Below, piece after piece: positions 23,550-35,423 of a DNA stretch of 64,000 bases (position 1 is the first letter of the stretch; each line of letters begins with the position of its first letter). The notes beneath the pieces are model-generated. The model was not told the DNA's origin and did not search any database. It was given only the letters and a program-made list of their open reading frames with translations. The DNA comes from Pseudovirgaria hyperparasitica (taxonomy: Eukaryota > Ascomycota > Dothideomycetes > Acrospermales > Acrospermaceae), in contig NW_022985567.1 in assembly GCF_010093815.1 (NCBI RefSeq), positions 335,367 to 399,366 of the forward strand, in the 5' to 3' direction. The translations under genes and the position numbers were made by a program.

Positions 23550-26500
23550 TTAGAACTTAAGGTCGACGTTCGAAAGCTCTACTAAACTGTATTTCGGATA
23601 GTCGGCATATTCCGGAACACTCGCCTCACTCGTCTCGGAAGAATCATCCCACTCTTTCGCGGACAACTCATCATCTCCATATGTAGGCCCTAGCTCAGGA
23701 TATGAAGCATCAAATAGTGGAGTCTGAGAACGCTCATCGCAATCACAGTCAATATGCCAGATATCTTCGAGCTGAAGTCGTACACAAGCCAGTGCATACA
23801 ACTGCTGGAACGCGTTTAGCTGACCGTTCTCGTTCGACCATAAATCTTCTATAAGCATTTTCTGGAACTGCTCGAAATGTTCAAGACTTCCACCAAAGTG
23901 CGTAGAACTGACCGCCCCATGCGCGCTATATCCCCTAGAGAAACCGGCGATACTAGCCCTATGGAGTAACTCCATGATAGTAGGTGTACTCAAGTCATAA
24001 TAAGCCCGTGCCCGAATAGTCTTGTTGCACACTTCTCCATCAGTAAAAGCTATCGAGCCGAAGGTGAGACGGATACGCGGCATCCGTCGACTTATTTTAT
24101 GCTTAATAAACCTCCATGATGTGCGCCGTTGACGTGCATCAGAAAGACGAGCCAGCATGGAGTCCGTCCACGACAATATGGTACCGAAGTCTCCTTGTAC
24201 AAAGATTCTAGCTCTTCTGGCGTGTTTTGCCCACATGTAGCACTCCTGCGACGTGAAATGTTGCTGGACGAGCCTTGAACCATTGTGATTTATTGCTGGC
24301 TGCTTTATCTCCAGGCAATTCCAGCGGGTCGTTTCTATCTCGAATAGATCGCCCAGAGCGTTGATGATCTCAATGAAGTCCGCGAAGATATGCTTCCTGC
24401 GTCTACGAGGCGGATTCCGTAGCCAAAAGAGGCACTCGCCAGAGTAAATCGCAGCTACTATGCCACACTCCCGGCTGCATGCGAATACCTGCCACGAAAC
24501 GAAATGACTGGAACATGTTTGACGTGATAGAGTAGGTCGATGATAAATTGATGATATGCAATGCGCTGGATGTACTGATCTGCGATAGTCGTCCGCATCA
24601 CATAGTAACTGTGTCAAAGCTAAAAGCGCGAGTCCTGTAAGGTATTCGGGACAACCATATTGCACACGTTCACTTATCGTGCGTATAGCTCCAGATGCTA
24701 TAGCACGAAAAAGTGTAACCTTATACGGTCGCTTAGCCAAAACGGCGAGCTGAGGCTTAATTCGAGAGATGACATATTCCCATGGCGCGTTGAGTGGACG
24801 GTGTACTGAAATGCGATACATGTATAGATCCCAAAACCAAACTGGTTCAAATAAGGTTAAGCATTCCTCTAATGGACAATATCCTAGCCCAGATAGCCAG
24901 ACTAGAATTTGCCAAAGCCTGTTAATGATATAGCTGTGGTCGTCCTTATCGAAAAAACGACTAAATGCAATAAGGTTTAATATGGTGGTTGTCGGCTCTT
25001 GAATGTCCGACAGGCTGCGCGGCACAATCATTAAGAAATAAAACTCGGACTCCAACCATCTCGAAGGTAGCTCGATGTCTGTGTACCGATTGTGCCGTCG
25101 AAGTTCGTGTTCGGATCCAAGGCTGAGTACGAATTCATATGCTGAACGATGAACAAAGTTCAGATCCATATGTTGGTAACGGATCAAACTCTTCGCATAA
25201 GCTGGGGCGTTGCGCGGAATGAGTGTGGAGTTCAGTGGTTCTTCATTTGAGATCCACCAGGCTTGCTGGATATATGACTCCAGGCAGACGTAGTCTGTTC
25301 TGTCTGGGTCGATTTGGAAAGGTTCGGGATAACGATGGAGAAGTACTTCGGGACCATCGTAATCATGAGGTCTCCTCGATATATCAATTAGCCCGCAACT
25401 CTGGCCTAGTATCTGCTTCATTGCTTTCTCACACGTCGCTACAAAGCTGTCTCCCGATATAGGCTTACTTAGATTCGGGTATGCTGCCACTCTAGCAACA
25501 GAAAGGGTAGGTAGCCCAAGCCTTGTGTGTGCATCTATAAGAAAGAGGATGGATGCAAGTGATTCGTAGTATATGGGATCAATTTTGGAAAACATCTCGC
25601 TAAATAAATCGTTTAGTTCACGCGGCATTTCTGCCAATCGCCGCTGAAGAAGGGTCTCGTGATCGTAGTTCTCAAGCCCTTTCTTGATGGACTGAGTAAC
25701 CACGGAAGCCCAAAGAAAGACTCCTTCGGATTTCCCTACAATGGAGTCCACCAGACCCTGGATCTCGCGGTTCTTTTTGTATTGCGACAATTGTGCTGAA
25801 ACGAAGGTCTTGATGTCATCCTCATTAAGATCTTGTAATCTCAGTTGTGCACAGGTGCTAAGCCTTCGGACAAGTCCTGTCTCAGGACGGCTCGAAACAC
25901 ATAATTTGATGTTCTTGAAGTCCTGGATCCCCATCACTAGATCCATGAGCACATCGGATTCGCCCTCGAATTCATCAAGGCCATCTATGAATATGCAAAG
26001 ACAGTCCTTCGATAGATCGCAAAGGACGGCGTGTATGGCAGACCTAAGACGTGTTTCCGTCCAATGTGGTATTCGTCCCACGGCTAAACCGAGCTTCATG
26101 AAACATGTTCCCGCTGCCCTTGGAATCTCCTTGCAAACTTGATATAGCAGAGATCGCATCAAGCCTATCAGGGATTTTTGCATATCCGAGCCTGCCTTCC
26201 AAAAAAAGAAGGAAAACGTATAGAGAGGTCTATTTCCAGCCCAGTCTTTTAAGAGAGTCATTGTCTGGTCATGACCTGCAAGGTGAACCATGAGAGTGCT
26301 CTTCCCAGATCCGGCTTTGCCATTGACCCAATACACTGCATCCTCGGATTTGAGCCACGTAGATATGTCAGACCATACGATTTTGTGATCCTTCGGAGGA
26401 TCAAAAAGCCACTTGAAAGTATCGTGCCATGGCCTTTTTATCATTTCCTGGCGCACTGTGATGTCTGGGAAGAAGAGGCTGCGTAGAAGCTCAGTACGGC

Positions 26501-27246
26501 TATTTGTGTCATTCATATAGGCTTTGTAATCTACGAAGTGTTGGCTTATGTCATTCCGCAGTGTGTCGTTGCCGGTATAGATTGTTTCTTCGACGGTTCG
26601 GATGTTCTGCTGAAGTTGTCCAATATCGCTACGCAACTCTCGATGATGTGTTGAATCGACCGAGTCCTTCGCACGTTGAGAGTTTTCGAGCTCCGTGAAA
26701 CGCTTGCGAAAATCAACATGTACCATAGAGACTTTGTCTTCTAGACTCATGGTCAGATTATCGATTCGTGTCCTGTTTAATTATGAGCTTGTGTTCTGTT
26801 ACTTGATAGTTGCTAATGTCTGACAGAATCTCTGGAAGCAGTGCGTTGCTCAAATCTGCCAGACTTTTATTTAGCCTCTCTTCTAGGTTCGCAATCGTTC
26901 CTTGCTCTTTAAGAACAGACAAAGTGCGCTTGGCATTACCAAAAAAGCTTTTTCTGCCAGACTTCCGTATTTTCTCCAATAGGTCCAAAAGCTCTTCAGT
27001 ACGAGCACAGCAGTCTTCCGTGAGTCTTGTGATAGCAGCCTCACTCTTCGGATTCTTCAACGATAACGATTTAATCTCGCAGCTAAGGTCTTTCACATTC
27101 TGCGCTCGTCGCTTGAGTGCATCATTGCATTTCGTCGACCCATCCTTGGAGTCGCATATATCTTGACAAACTTTCACGGTCTCCAAGCCAAATTTAAAGA
27201 ATTGTACGCACGCAGCAGCAACACTGAGCGCAGATATAGGATCCAT
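23550..27246 (-). CDS. NACHT-type NLR protein
   Basis: Proposed as two exons joined over a 52-nt intron (26773-26824), giving 1214 residues. The N-terminus (MDPISALSVAAACVQFF) is the typical fungal NLR amino-terminal domain, with helical content to about residue 140. A coiled-coil linker follows, then FKWLFDPP, a signature just ahead of fungal NACHT modules. Walker A is GKAGSGKST (about 292-300), Walker B is LCIFIDGLDEF (about 399-409), and a sensor-like CVSSRPE follows. Beyond about 560 the protein is an unclassified helical region without visible ankyrin, WD40 or TPR repeats, ending in an acidic tail. Fungal NLRs act in non-self recognition and regulated cell death. The two frames are offset by one base. 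The intron has donor GTCAGA and acceptor AACAG and produces EILTRIDNLTMSLEDK; a frameshift is the alternative. The ligand and effector output are unknown. Confidence 0.82.
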
Positions 27247-30200
27247 AGCCTCGAAGAAAGGTCCCTTAGCTGGACTCTCATGGTTGAAAAAGGCTTGGAA
27301 ACTCAATTGCAAGAGCAGGGCGGGGCATTAGGCTGAGCACTTCGCTGACATCCTGTCACCTAGTGCATGACACCTTGTTCGATTGGAGTGATCTCGTCTT
27401 GTCTCAACTGTAGGTCTGATTGGCTGTTAGAGTGAGGCACAGTTGCATACATGTGATTGACAATAGGTATTGCAGTTCCTTCGGGTATGGAGGCCTATCA
27501 TGTCTACCTATAGGTAATGACGTAGATGTCTTCATCATCTAGATCCTGTACTTGTCATGTGGACGGCATTGATACAGTCTTGATGCAGTCTTGATGTATG
27601 AAAGTCAAAGAACGTAGCGGGAATCAGTCGAAAGAAGACTAAAATATTCATGGATGCCTTAGGCATTATTAGGCTAAATTTCGGTAGTTCCCGAGGAAGC
27701 CTCCGACACTCATTATTCTCCTGTACACGCTATCTGCAACTTAAAGACGTCAAGGTACTGTTTGCTGAGTCCCTGGTGTCATTTTGGCGTTATCTGATGA
27801 CTTCAGCAGTCAATAGTCCCTAGGCGGTATTAAAAAGAGCTATGCTCGCCACTTTCATATTGTTCTTGCACATCTATACTGCGACACGCCCTCTCGTCAC
27901 CACTCTATACTATATCGTATATGCCTTTATCTAGGGCTCTAGAAACTTTTCACATGACCCCATCTATCCAAAAAGTACGACATGCCTACAGTTGTCTTCT
28001 AGCTCTTTCGCCTGCCATATAGACGCGCTAGTCTCATAACGCTCCCGTGATTGCGAATCATCTCTTCTCTTTTTAATTGTCTGTAGCCTCGAATTCTGAG
28101 AATGTCATTGTTTATGTATCTTGGGTCGAGGTAGGCTCAGTCGCCCCAAAAGCAGGATACTGGACAGTCTGGTACATTGTTGAGCCGCAATACCACACGA
28201 CGTTGGACGATCCCTGGTTGGGTCCTATACTGAACTTTAGTTCATGTAATTTGGTAAAAGGGAGGCATATGCTAGGCCTAGCTTCTTCTGCGTTACAACA
28301 AATAGGTGCTGAAGCGCTAGTGGAGGACTCACTTGATCGCCGTTGCTCATTCGATGTCTCTTCTATACGTTGTAACGTATCCTATCTATAAGCCTGAAGT
28401 ACTGCTTTGTTCAGAGACGGTAAGCTTGATCATGGCCGTAGTATCAAAATCGTCTGTTCGAAGTCCTCAGACCGGGAGAAGAATCTAACACTCTTGATTC
28501 GTTTCAATGCTACCATCTCAGAGCATACAGTACTCGTGTCTTCTGTTTTGGACATACTGCTGCGTGGGCTTTACGCTAGGAAGGTGAGTAAAGGTGTTCC
28601 TAAGTAGGTCAGCATTCTGTACTTTGTTGTGGATCTGACGACAGATAAGGAGCAACTGTTCGCCTAGCTTTGGCTCTGGTTGACTGGGGCAACGCGACGT
28701 GAATAATAGATATGAAAGTTCGATCGTCGGGTATGGTAAATACATATCGATAAGCTCAGAGTCTTCGAAGTCTGGCAGCGCCATGCTGTTTGACCAGGGT
28801 GGGTTCAGCATTAATCTTTCCGCATAGTCAGGATTGTTCGATTGTAGGCCTACAGCGTGTAAGTATCTAAAGTTGCTTTGATACCTGTCCTTCATTTCGA
28901 CTTGTTCTGGGTCCACAAGACTTCAAGAAAAGATGTAGAGTTGCGAATACAGGTACAGGTGTCTAGTCCAAGGCGCTTAAGGGGGTCCTAGACTTCAGGA
29001 ATATTGTCCATCAGAAGAGACCGGATTTCGAGATCGGAAAATGGCGCCGGAGTGAGCAAGAGAAGTTGAGCGTGGCTCTCTGTAAAACTGTGGGGCCAAT
29101 CCTTTATGATTGCTCAATTCAGCAGTGACTGCTTAACATTAGTAGAGGGCGAAGATTAGGACTATATAATAGAGTCACTGACGAATAACTTTACAGATGA
29201 AGCTGGAAACTATCAATGGTGGGTAGAAGGGATGTTCGCTATGGCACTAAGTGATCATAACCTAGATTCCGTTACTAGAGCGAAGAATACGATGAAGTCA
29301 TTTATGCATGTACCCTCCACCGCTCTAGTTCATCAGAATGCCCCCCCCTCAAAGGACTTTCAAAGAACTTCCAAAATTATTTTTCAAAGATACATAGTTC
29401 CGCCCGTATAAAGCTTAAAGCCCTCGGCCACTAGGTTGATAATCTGCTGTTCAGGTCCTTTGTTGACGCGATCGTCGAGGACTCGAGACTAGGTAATTAA
29501 GCAAGCTGTATACTAGCTAAAAAACGAGCCTAGTGCCTGAGAAGATATATATATATACATCACAAATGCAAATTATAAGTTCATTATTCACAATGAACTT
29601 GGCCTTCGGGCAATTGGTCAATTTGGGACAGTATAGAGAAGATTATCATGGCCCCTGCACTAAGGACGACACGCGTAATCAAAGAGATGCCATCAGTTTT
29701 TCAGCCTTTCATACTAGGTTCAAGTTTGAACAAGATCGAGTTGCTATCTTGTGAATATGTCCTTCTTGGCATGTGAGAGCATCGCAATACAAAAGGCTAC
29801 TGCTATGTTTACATGTGTATGATAGGCACAGTGCCTCTTGTGCAGTGAGAAAGCCTAATTGAAAGATGTTAACATACTGACTTATCACCTGAATTAATGA
29901 TAGCCACTCCTTCATAATTCGAGAGAATCAGTCAATAGGCCTCAACTTTTCCTATAGCCAGCTTCAGATTACCCATGAGACCGTGTCGACTTCAAATGGC
30001 TATAAGCTTATATGTTCACATATTGGACAACTGACTGTGTATGTTGCAGTGGCATAATCGAGTAGAGAGGATGTCTTATATGTTCAAACCTGGTCTGAGG
30101 ACAGCCACCGGCACTTCCGGAACGGAGAATCTGGCAATTGTTTTGCTTCGCTAGCTTAGAAATTCACACAGCCAGCCGCCACAACTGAAAACACTTCAAC

Positions 30201-30287
30201 GTTGTAGTGGCCTCTTCCTTCACACCTTCACACCTTCACCAGACCACCCCAAACCACAACAGGATCTCAGATCCTATCTAGCTCAAC
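27247..30287. other. Gene-poor accessory stretch
   Basis: Three kilobases with stop-rich frames in both directions. The only content worth naming is a possible coding remnant at 28518-28895. I see no intact transposase, reverse transcriptase, terminal repeats or tRNA. The stretch includes the promoter of the acidic protein gene that starts at 30288, with a run of CTTCACAC units near 30218-30240. Confidence 0.55.
28518..28895 (-). pseudogene. Possible remnant of a fungal gene
   Basis: A frame of about 125 codons from an internal ATG. The segment SYLLFTSR...LLLICRQIHNKVQ resembles the LLRTCRQIYNEA motif in fungal 2EXR/F-box-like proteins of unknown function, which usually follows a strand like this one. 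The upstream LP..LR..IY portion is not visible. It could be a truncated copy, one exon of a gene I cannot assemble, or chance. Confidence 0.25.
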
Positions 30288-31187
30288 ATGAGTAGGTTAT
30301 ACCCTGCCTCTTGATCCTGTTTCTTGTTACTGGGGATGCTATCTCCTATTTCTCCTTTCAGTGGATCGGATGCTGAGGATGTCCATCTGCCATTTTCTCA
30401 ATTTTGACTAACAACTACCGTTCACATAGCCCACAGAGTATACTTCAAGGCTGCAACGGGCATCAAGCAGTACTTTGGGCAGAGCCCATTCTCCGTTCCA
30501 GATGCCTCCCCGCGAGATCAAACACTACCTTCAGAGCCACTGATAGGCCAGTTTGATGGTGCGAACGACAAGGGGAAAGAACCAGCCAAAGAGGATGATG
30601 AGGATCCGCCCCTCCCAAAGACCTCGTTTGATATCCACGTAGATGACTGTGATTTCGAGGAGTGGGCAAGAGCCGGGGGCAATTACGACGAAGAGGTCAG
30701 GAAACGCAAGGCGTTTCAATCCAGCTCCAACGGCATGCAAAGCTCGAGGATGGAATCCTCAGCTGCTGGTGACGATGCCCCTGAGCCCATTGAGGCTGGT
30801 GCTGCTGGTGCTGCTTTCGCAGCTCGCCTGACATTCCCAGTGAGATCAATGGATCAGAACGAAGATACGCCTGGAACAGAACAGTCTGACACAGAGGCTG
30901 ACTGGGAGACCACCGACGACAGCGAATCCGACGAAGCACCAGACTATGATGAGAACGAGGATGTGGAGAATGATACACAAGGTTTCGAGGCTGAAGACCT
31001 CGAGAATCTACCTCGCCCCGACAATGATGAGGACCGGCTGCCGCTCCAGGCCCTCAATCTACCCGTCCATCAGATGGACGATGAATACGATACTCCAGGA
31101 CCCTCATCAAGGCACCATGAGTCTGAAGAGTCATGGATGAACCGTCGAGCTCGTTCGGGCCTGTGGTACCACAGGGATGAACAATGA
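30288..31187 (+). CDS. Hypothetical acidic protein
   Basis: I do not recognise this protein. The model has a four-base first exon (ATG plus A) and an intron at 30292-30429 with donor GTAGGT, branch-like CTAAC and acceptor CACATAG, giving 253 residues starting MTHRVYFKAATG. The middle contains FDIHVDDCDFEEWARAGG, and the C-terminal half is strongly acidic (DWETTDDSESDEAPDYDENED) with a final SWMNRRARSGLWYHRD. There is no signal peptide, membrane segment or known fold. Evidence that it is real: the frame stays open for 760 bases with strong acidic bias, and the intron signals are good. The tiny first exon is the weak point; the start could lie elsewhere. Confidence 0.6.
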
Positions 31188-33009
31188 ATTCCGTTTGTGA
31201 AAAAAGAGTGTATCGACTTGAGATTCTATTTCTCTCATATATACGCCTTAACCCCCCAGCGCGCTTTTCCCGTCAACTGAATTTAAATCATCTCTTTAAG
31301 TCTATCTCCTCGCTTTCGCTTTCGCAGTAAGCAGTCATGTACTCCGCCCCTAACAATGTCTCATGTCACAAAGCATGATATCTTAGATGATACAATAAGT
31401 TCTCTTTCTTGCGCACCAGAAACCCACAAAGAGTATGCCTTTCTTCCACAGAGTCTCGCTATATTTCGTTCTTTGTAGATCCCAGTGAACAGTACATAGT
31501 GTGACATTCTACAATGACACGATTGTCCCTTTCATCTGTCGTGAGGACTCTTATCCACACAGCTGGATGTATTTAAATAACAATGTACTCTTTTGTTCCT
31601 TTATTGCGTGGTATTGATTATCCAAAGCTATGAAACTAATTTTTTAGTAACGAGGCCAGCCTGTTATTGCTGTCTGTAAGACTTCTTCATACTGTTCTTG
31701 CCTCATGTCCGGTCTTGAAGAACAGTGGAATATACAAGGGTCTCCATAAGACCAGGGTAAGTCACAGGAGACTGACGCAGGACTACAAATTTGCAGTGCT
31801 GCTCTTCGACTCGGTATTGTTCAGATGTTATCTGGGGCTACTGGCAAGAGTATGTGTGCGCGAGTCAAGTTCTTCTGTACCTTCTTTCAATATCTCCCTG
31901 GTTTTAGTACTCTCGCACTCCACCAACACTATTATATCCAAGGAATCAGGGCACCAGTTTCTCAATCATGAACACGCACGTCCTCCCTTAGGCCCAAACG
32001 AACAGACATTGCCCCTGGCCATGGAATCTTTTCCTGCAGATAGCTTCCAACTCTTGAGAAATCCTCTTGTATTGATCCGTTTTGATCCTTGGTTTTGCTA
32101 TGAGAATTAGCACGAGCTTGCCACGGCACGAAGTCATACTTGAAAAAGATAGCGAGTGGACCTATAGACATAATATGTTATAGGGGGAACGTACTGTGGT
32201 ATGGTCTGCTAGTAACTCAATAAGATAGAATCTTGCTCAACACTATCCAGCACCCGTTGCATGAACGATAGACTTACATGGCATAGTAAAGCTGTATATC
32301 TGGATTGCGAAAAGGAGGACTTGATGGGCTAATCTCTGGGGGATAAAGTAAGCAAAGTGCTGGCATCTAATGGTTATCTCCTTTACGAGAGTAACTTAGT
32401 TACTACACCTTCGACGTCTCATACTAGAGAAACCAATCTTATCTGCTAATACCACCGGGTTGAACTTCAAGAAGTCGTATTGTCATGCGTCGACGAAGTG
32501 ACCAGAAACATCGACCGTCACAAGTCAGTTTGTTGTCATCCAGGAGACTTGTCTGCGACGAGCATTTGTATAGTCTCGGGGAGGAAGAAAGCAGATGACA
32601 GGTATAAACATGACGAAGTTTCTGCTCCGAGTCCGGGTGATGGTATATGAGTGCCAGTAACGAATGAGTATTGCTATAGGAAACGCATCTTCGTGGTAGA
32701 TGACTATATTCCTGTGACACAGAGAACCACACCACGACAGGAATCTATCCCCTTTCAATGAGATTCCACCGATCAGGTTAATCCGCTCCGCCACAATATA
32801 CCATCGACCACATGCACCAACGACAACACTGACCAATACTGACCAACACATCCACACCCAGCATGTACCCAATGCTCAAAGACCCATCATCATCATCATC
32901 ATTATGATCAACGACCCAACCGCCTCTCCGACCTCAATCCGAATTATCCCAAATCCTTCCCACCCACCAAACCTCCAATCCCACACACGCCCAAGCCTCC
33001 ACCAAAACA
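31188..33009. other. Intergenic region
   Basis: This 1.8-kb stretch, A+T-richer than the flanking genes, has no supportable gene. The short frames here start at non-ATG codons or have no consistent composition. An ATC/CAT trinucleotide run lies near 32888-32905, just upstream of the next gene. Confidence 0.55.
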
Positions 33010-33789
33010 ATGCCCAACCTCACCACCTTCCAACAAATCTTCCTCCTCTACCTCCGCCGCTGGACCTTCCTCACCTGGCACAACATCGCCCACATCTTCA
33101 ACACCCACTTCGCCCACACCCTCCCGCCCGCCTACCTGGCAGCCTACTTCCGCGTCCTCGGCGAGACGGGCGCGTCCTGCTTCCGCGCCGTCTGCTTCTC
33201 CCACGACGCGCGCCTGCAGTACCACTACGTGCTCGAGCAGGCCGAGGAGGTGCGGCGCAAGCACGGCTTGCCGATGGCGCGTGGGTTGCCGGATGCGGAT
33301 GTGGATGTGGCAGACAGCGTAGACGGCTGGAGCACACACGCGGCAAGCGCGTCGTCGTCATCACCAGCAGCGCTGCCACTACCACCACCGCCATCATCGC
33401 CGAAGCAACAACCAGGGCTCCTCGCACACGTAGACTGGCAAGACCTCGTGCTGCGCGGCATATACAGCGACGATTTCAAAGCAGACCAGGCATGGGGCCA
33501 CTGGACATGGCGCAACTTCCGGCGCGCAACGACGACGGAAACAACGGCCACAGGCCGCCGACAGAACTACGTCGGAGTCGCGGATTTGTATCTCGGGGAT
33601 TTCTTCCGCGAGCCGGTGCCGGAGTGGTGGCAGGAGAGAAAGCGGGCGGCGGAGAGCTCGCTCGGGGTGAGAGCGGTCCGGGATAGGATGGCGATGATGG
33701 TGGTGCAGACGGCGGGGAAAGGGGTGGAGAGCGTGAGGCGGAGGACGTGGCTTTTCGGGGCTCAGAGAGGGGAGATTGCGGAGGAATAA
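33010..33789 (+). CDS. Hypothetical protein
   Basis: A single exon of 259 residues that I cannot assign. It opens MPNLTTFQQIFLLYLRRWTF, an amphipathic and aromatic helix, followed by LAAYFRVLGETGASCFRAVCF and YVLEQAEEVRRKHG. A Ser/Ala/Pro-rich low-complexity linker spans about residues 110-135. The second half has VDWQDLVLRGIYSDDF, WGHWTWRNFRR and VADLYLGDFFREPVPEWW. Third codon positions are strongly C/G-biased, unlike the DNA on both sides, which supports real coding. There is no signal peptide. The ATG context (AAAACAATGC) is good. Being intronless and high-GC in a gene-poor stretch, it may be lineage-specific. Confidence 0.65.
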   Translation: MPNLTTFQQIFLLYLRRWTFLTWHNIAHIFNTHFAHTLPPAYLAAYFRVLGETGASCFRAVCFSHDARLQYHYVLEQAEEVRRKHGLPMARGLPDADVDVADSVDGWSTHAASASSSSPAALPLPPPPSSPKQQPGLLAHVDWQDLVLRGIYSDDFKADQAWGHWTWRNFRRATTTETTATGRRQNYVGVADLYLGDFFREPVPEWWQERKRAAESSLGVRAVRDRMAMMVVQTAGKGVESVRRRTWLFGAQRGEIAEE

Positions 33790-34825
33790 AGGAGATTTTT
33801 GACGGAAATGGGGAGCTGTGGTGGTGGGTGCTGGGATGGGTGACTTGGAGGCTTCATGAAACATAATATGTGGTTAGAGAATCGTTTCTTTTTTGGTATA
33901 GCCAATGGAGCTTTTACTGGTTTTGTGCAGTTTGGCTCGTCGAGCTCGCGTTCTTGGGATTGGATACTGGCCTTTTAGCTTATGACGGGACCTAGTGTAT
34001 ATTTCTCCGAGGAGAGATACGCAAATGTCATCGGAATTGTCTTTGACACATACTAGATAGCATTCTATAGCCTTCTTAATCCTATAGTATCACATTTTAC
34101 GTTCTTCGTAGGAATCACCGTACCCCTCACATCTCCATGTCTATTCTCATATCTCTCACTTGAATGGTATCTCATATTTGGACCTAGCCGTGGCTTTTCG
34201 GTTTCAAACGGTGTTTCCGAACCTTGAAACGTCACACTGATATCCTACGTTAAGTCTAGTATTTAAAATTTCGTGAATTGTACCGACCTTACTAACAGAG
34301 CTTCCACAAATCTGAGCTCTCCACGTAGCCCATCACCTACATGGGCTCAGATATGATGCCTTGTGAAATCAAACAAGGGGCTCGAGATGAGGGCCTATCA
34401 ACGACCGGCGAGTGAAGCAACAGGACTGAAAGCAAGACACGTATGGGTGGACTTGAACTTGAACCTAGAAACCATGTCCATAACCAGTCCCACGTCACAA
34501 GAGCGAACTTGTCATGCTTCAGCACTGATATATTATTTCGCTATGTGAGTGGAGATGAGTGTAACGCTGACTGAGTACGGGCTCCATAGACTCCGTGATC
34601 CCTTACACCCCAGAACGCCTTTGAAGACAAACCGCAACAAGAGCGCCATGCTCCATCATCGAAGCTTTCACACACCATGCTCAATGTTATTCGTTATGAG
34701 CTCTGTAACGCTTCGTGTGTTTGTTGAAACCATATCTTAAATCGTCCCCATGACCATAGGATGCATCTGAGGTATCCTTTACACAACGTATAAAGCAATC
34801 TGAAATGAAAATCGTGATGTGGCAT
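33790..34825. other. Intergenic region
   Basis: This 1-kb spacer lies between the 3' ends of two convergent genes. I see nothing coding in it. Confidence 0.6.
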
Positions 34826-35423
34826 TCATTGCGGGAGCATGTTCTTTATCTCTTCATCGGTGAGAATGATGTCCTTGACTGGCTCCTGTTTGCGCTCCAG
34901 GTCACCATAGTCGTGGTCGTGGTATGATGGGAGGAAGATATCTGCACAGCTCACCGTTAGATGCTTGCAAAACTGATGTAAATGCGAGGCTCGGTACTCA
35001 CCAGGGTTCCAGTCAAAGCCTTGTGATGCCTTGACGCACGATATCTGAAATTGCTCGTCAGTATCATTTGATTCGGAGTATGGCTCAACTGTGCTTACCA
35101 GCCGTGGTGCATCTGGTTGCCCAATGTTGATAACAATGTGCTCGGTTTTGGAGATCGACTCGCCTGGCAGTAATTAGTTCTCAGTTCTGACTGTAATTAC
35201 CGCATTCTCGCGCTTGCCATGACATACTTAACAATGATGGTCTCCGATCTCGGCCGAATATAGCTGCCTGGGGTGGAGTGGTGGGACTGTGTGAGAATGG
35301 TGTTCTTTTGTACGAGGATGAAGACGACGACGCGGAGGATGACGAGGAAGACTCGTTAATATGGTAGGTGGAGTGGCTACTCGACTTTCTCTTGCGCCGA
35401 GGAATGGGGATAGAGGACGACAT
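34826..35423 (-). CDS. Small four-exon hypothetical protein
   Basis: Introns at 35164-35227 (donor GTATGT), 35045-35098 (GTAAGC) and 34942-35001 (GTGAGT) give 139 residues. The N-terminal 60 residues are basic and serine-rich with a poly-Ser tract. The rest looks globular: ISKTEHIVINIGQPDAPRL, then CVKASQGFDWN, PDIFLPSYHDHDYGDLE and an acidic C-terminus ILTDEEIKNMLPQ. All three introns keep one frame, and the exon-coded C-terminal half has the look of a conserved short protein, but I cannot name it. Small subunits of larger complexes (for example of the APC/C) have this size; that is only a thought, not an assignment. Confidence 0.65.

Noticed and set aside
28077-28391. 104-codon frame in the accessory stretch
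   Set aside because: It begins at a non-ATG codon and has no recognisable content.
32904-33686. 260-codon frame overlapping the 33010 gene
   Set aside because: It is a shadow frame; composition is Pro/Leu/Arg-rich as expected from reading a GC3-biased gene out of phase.
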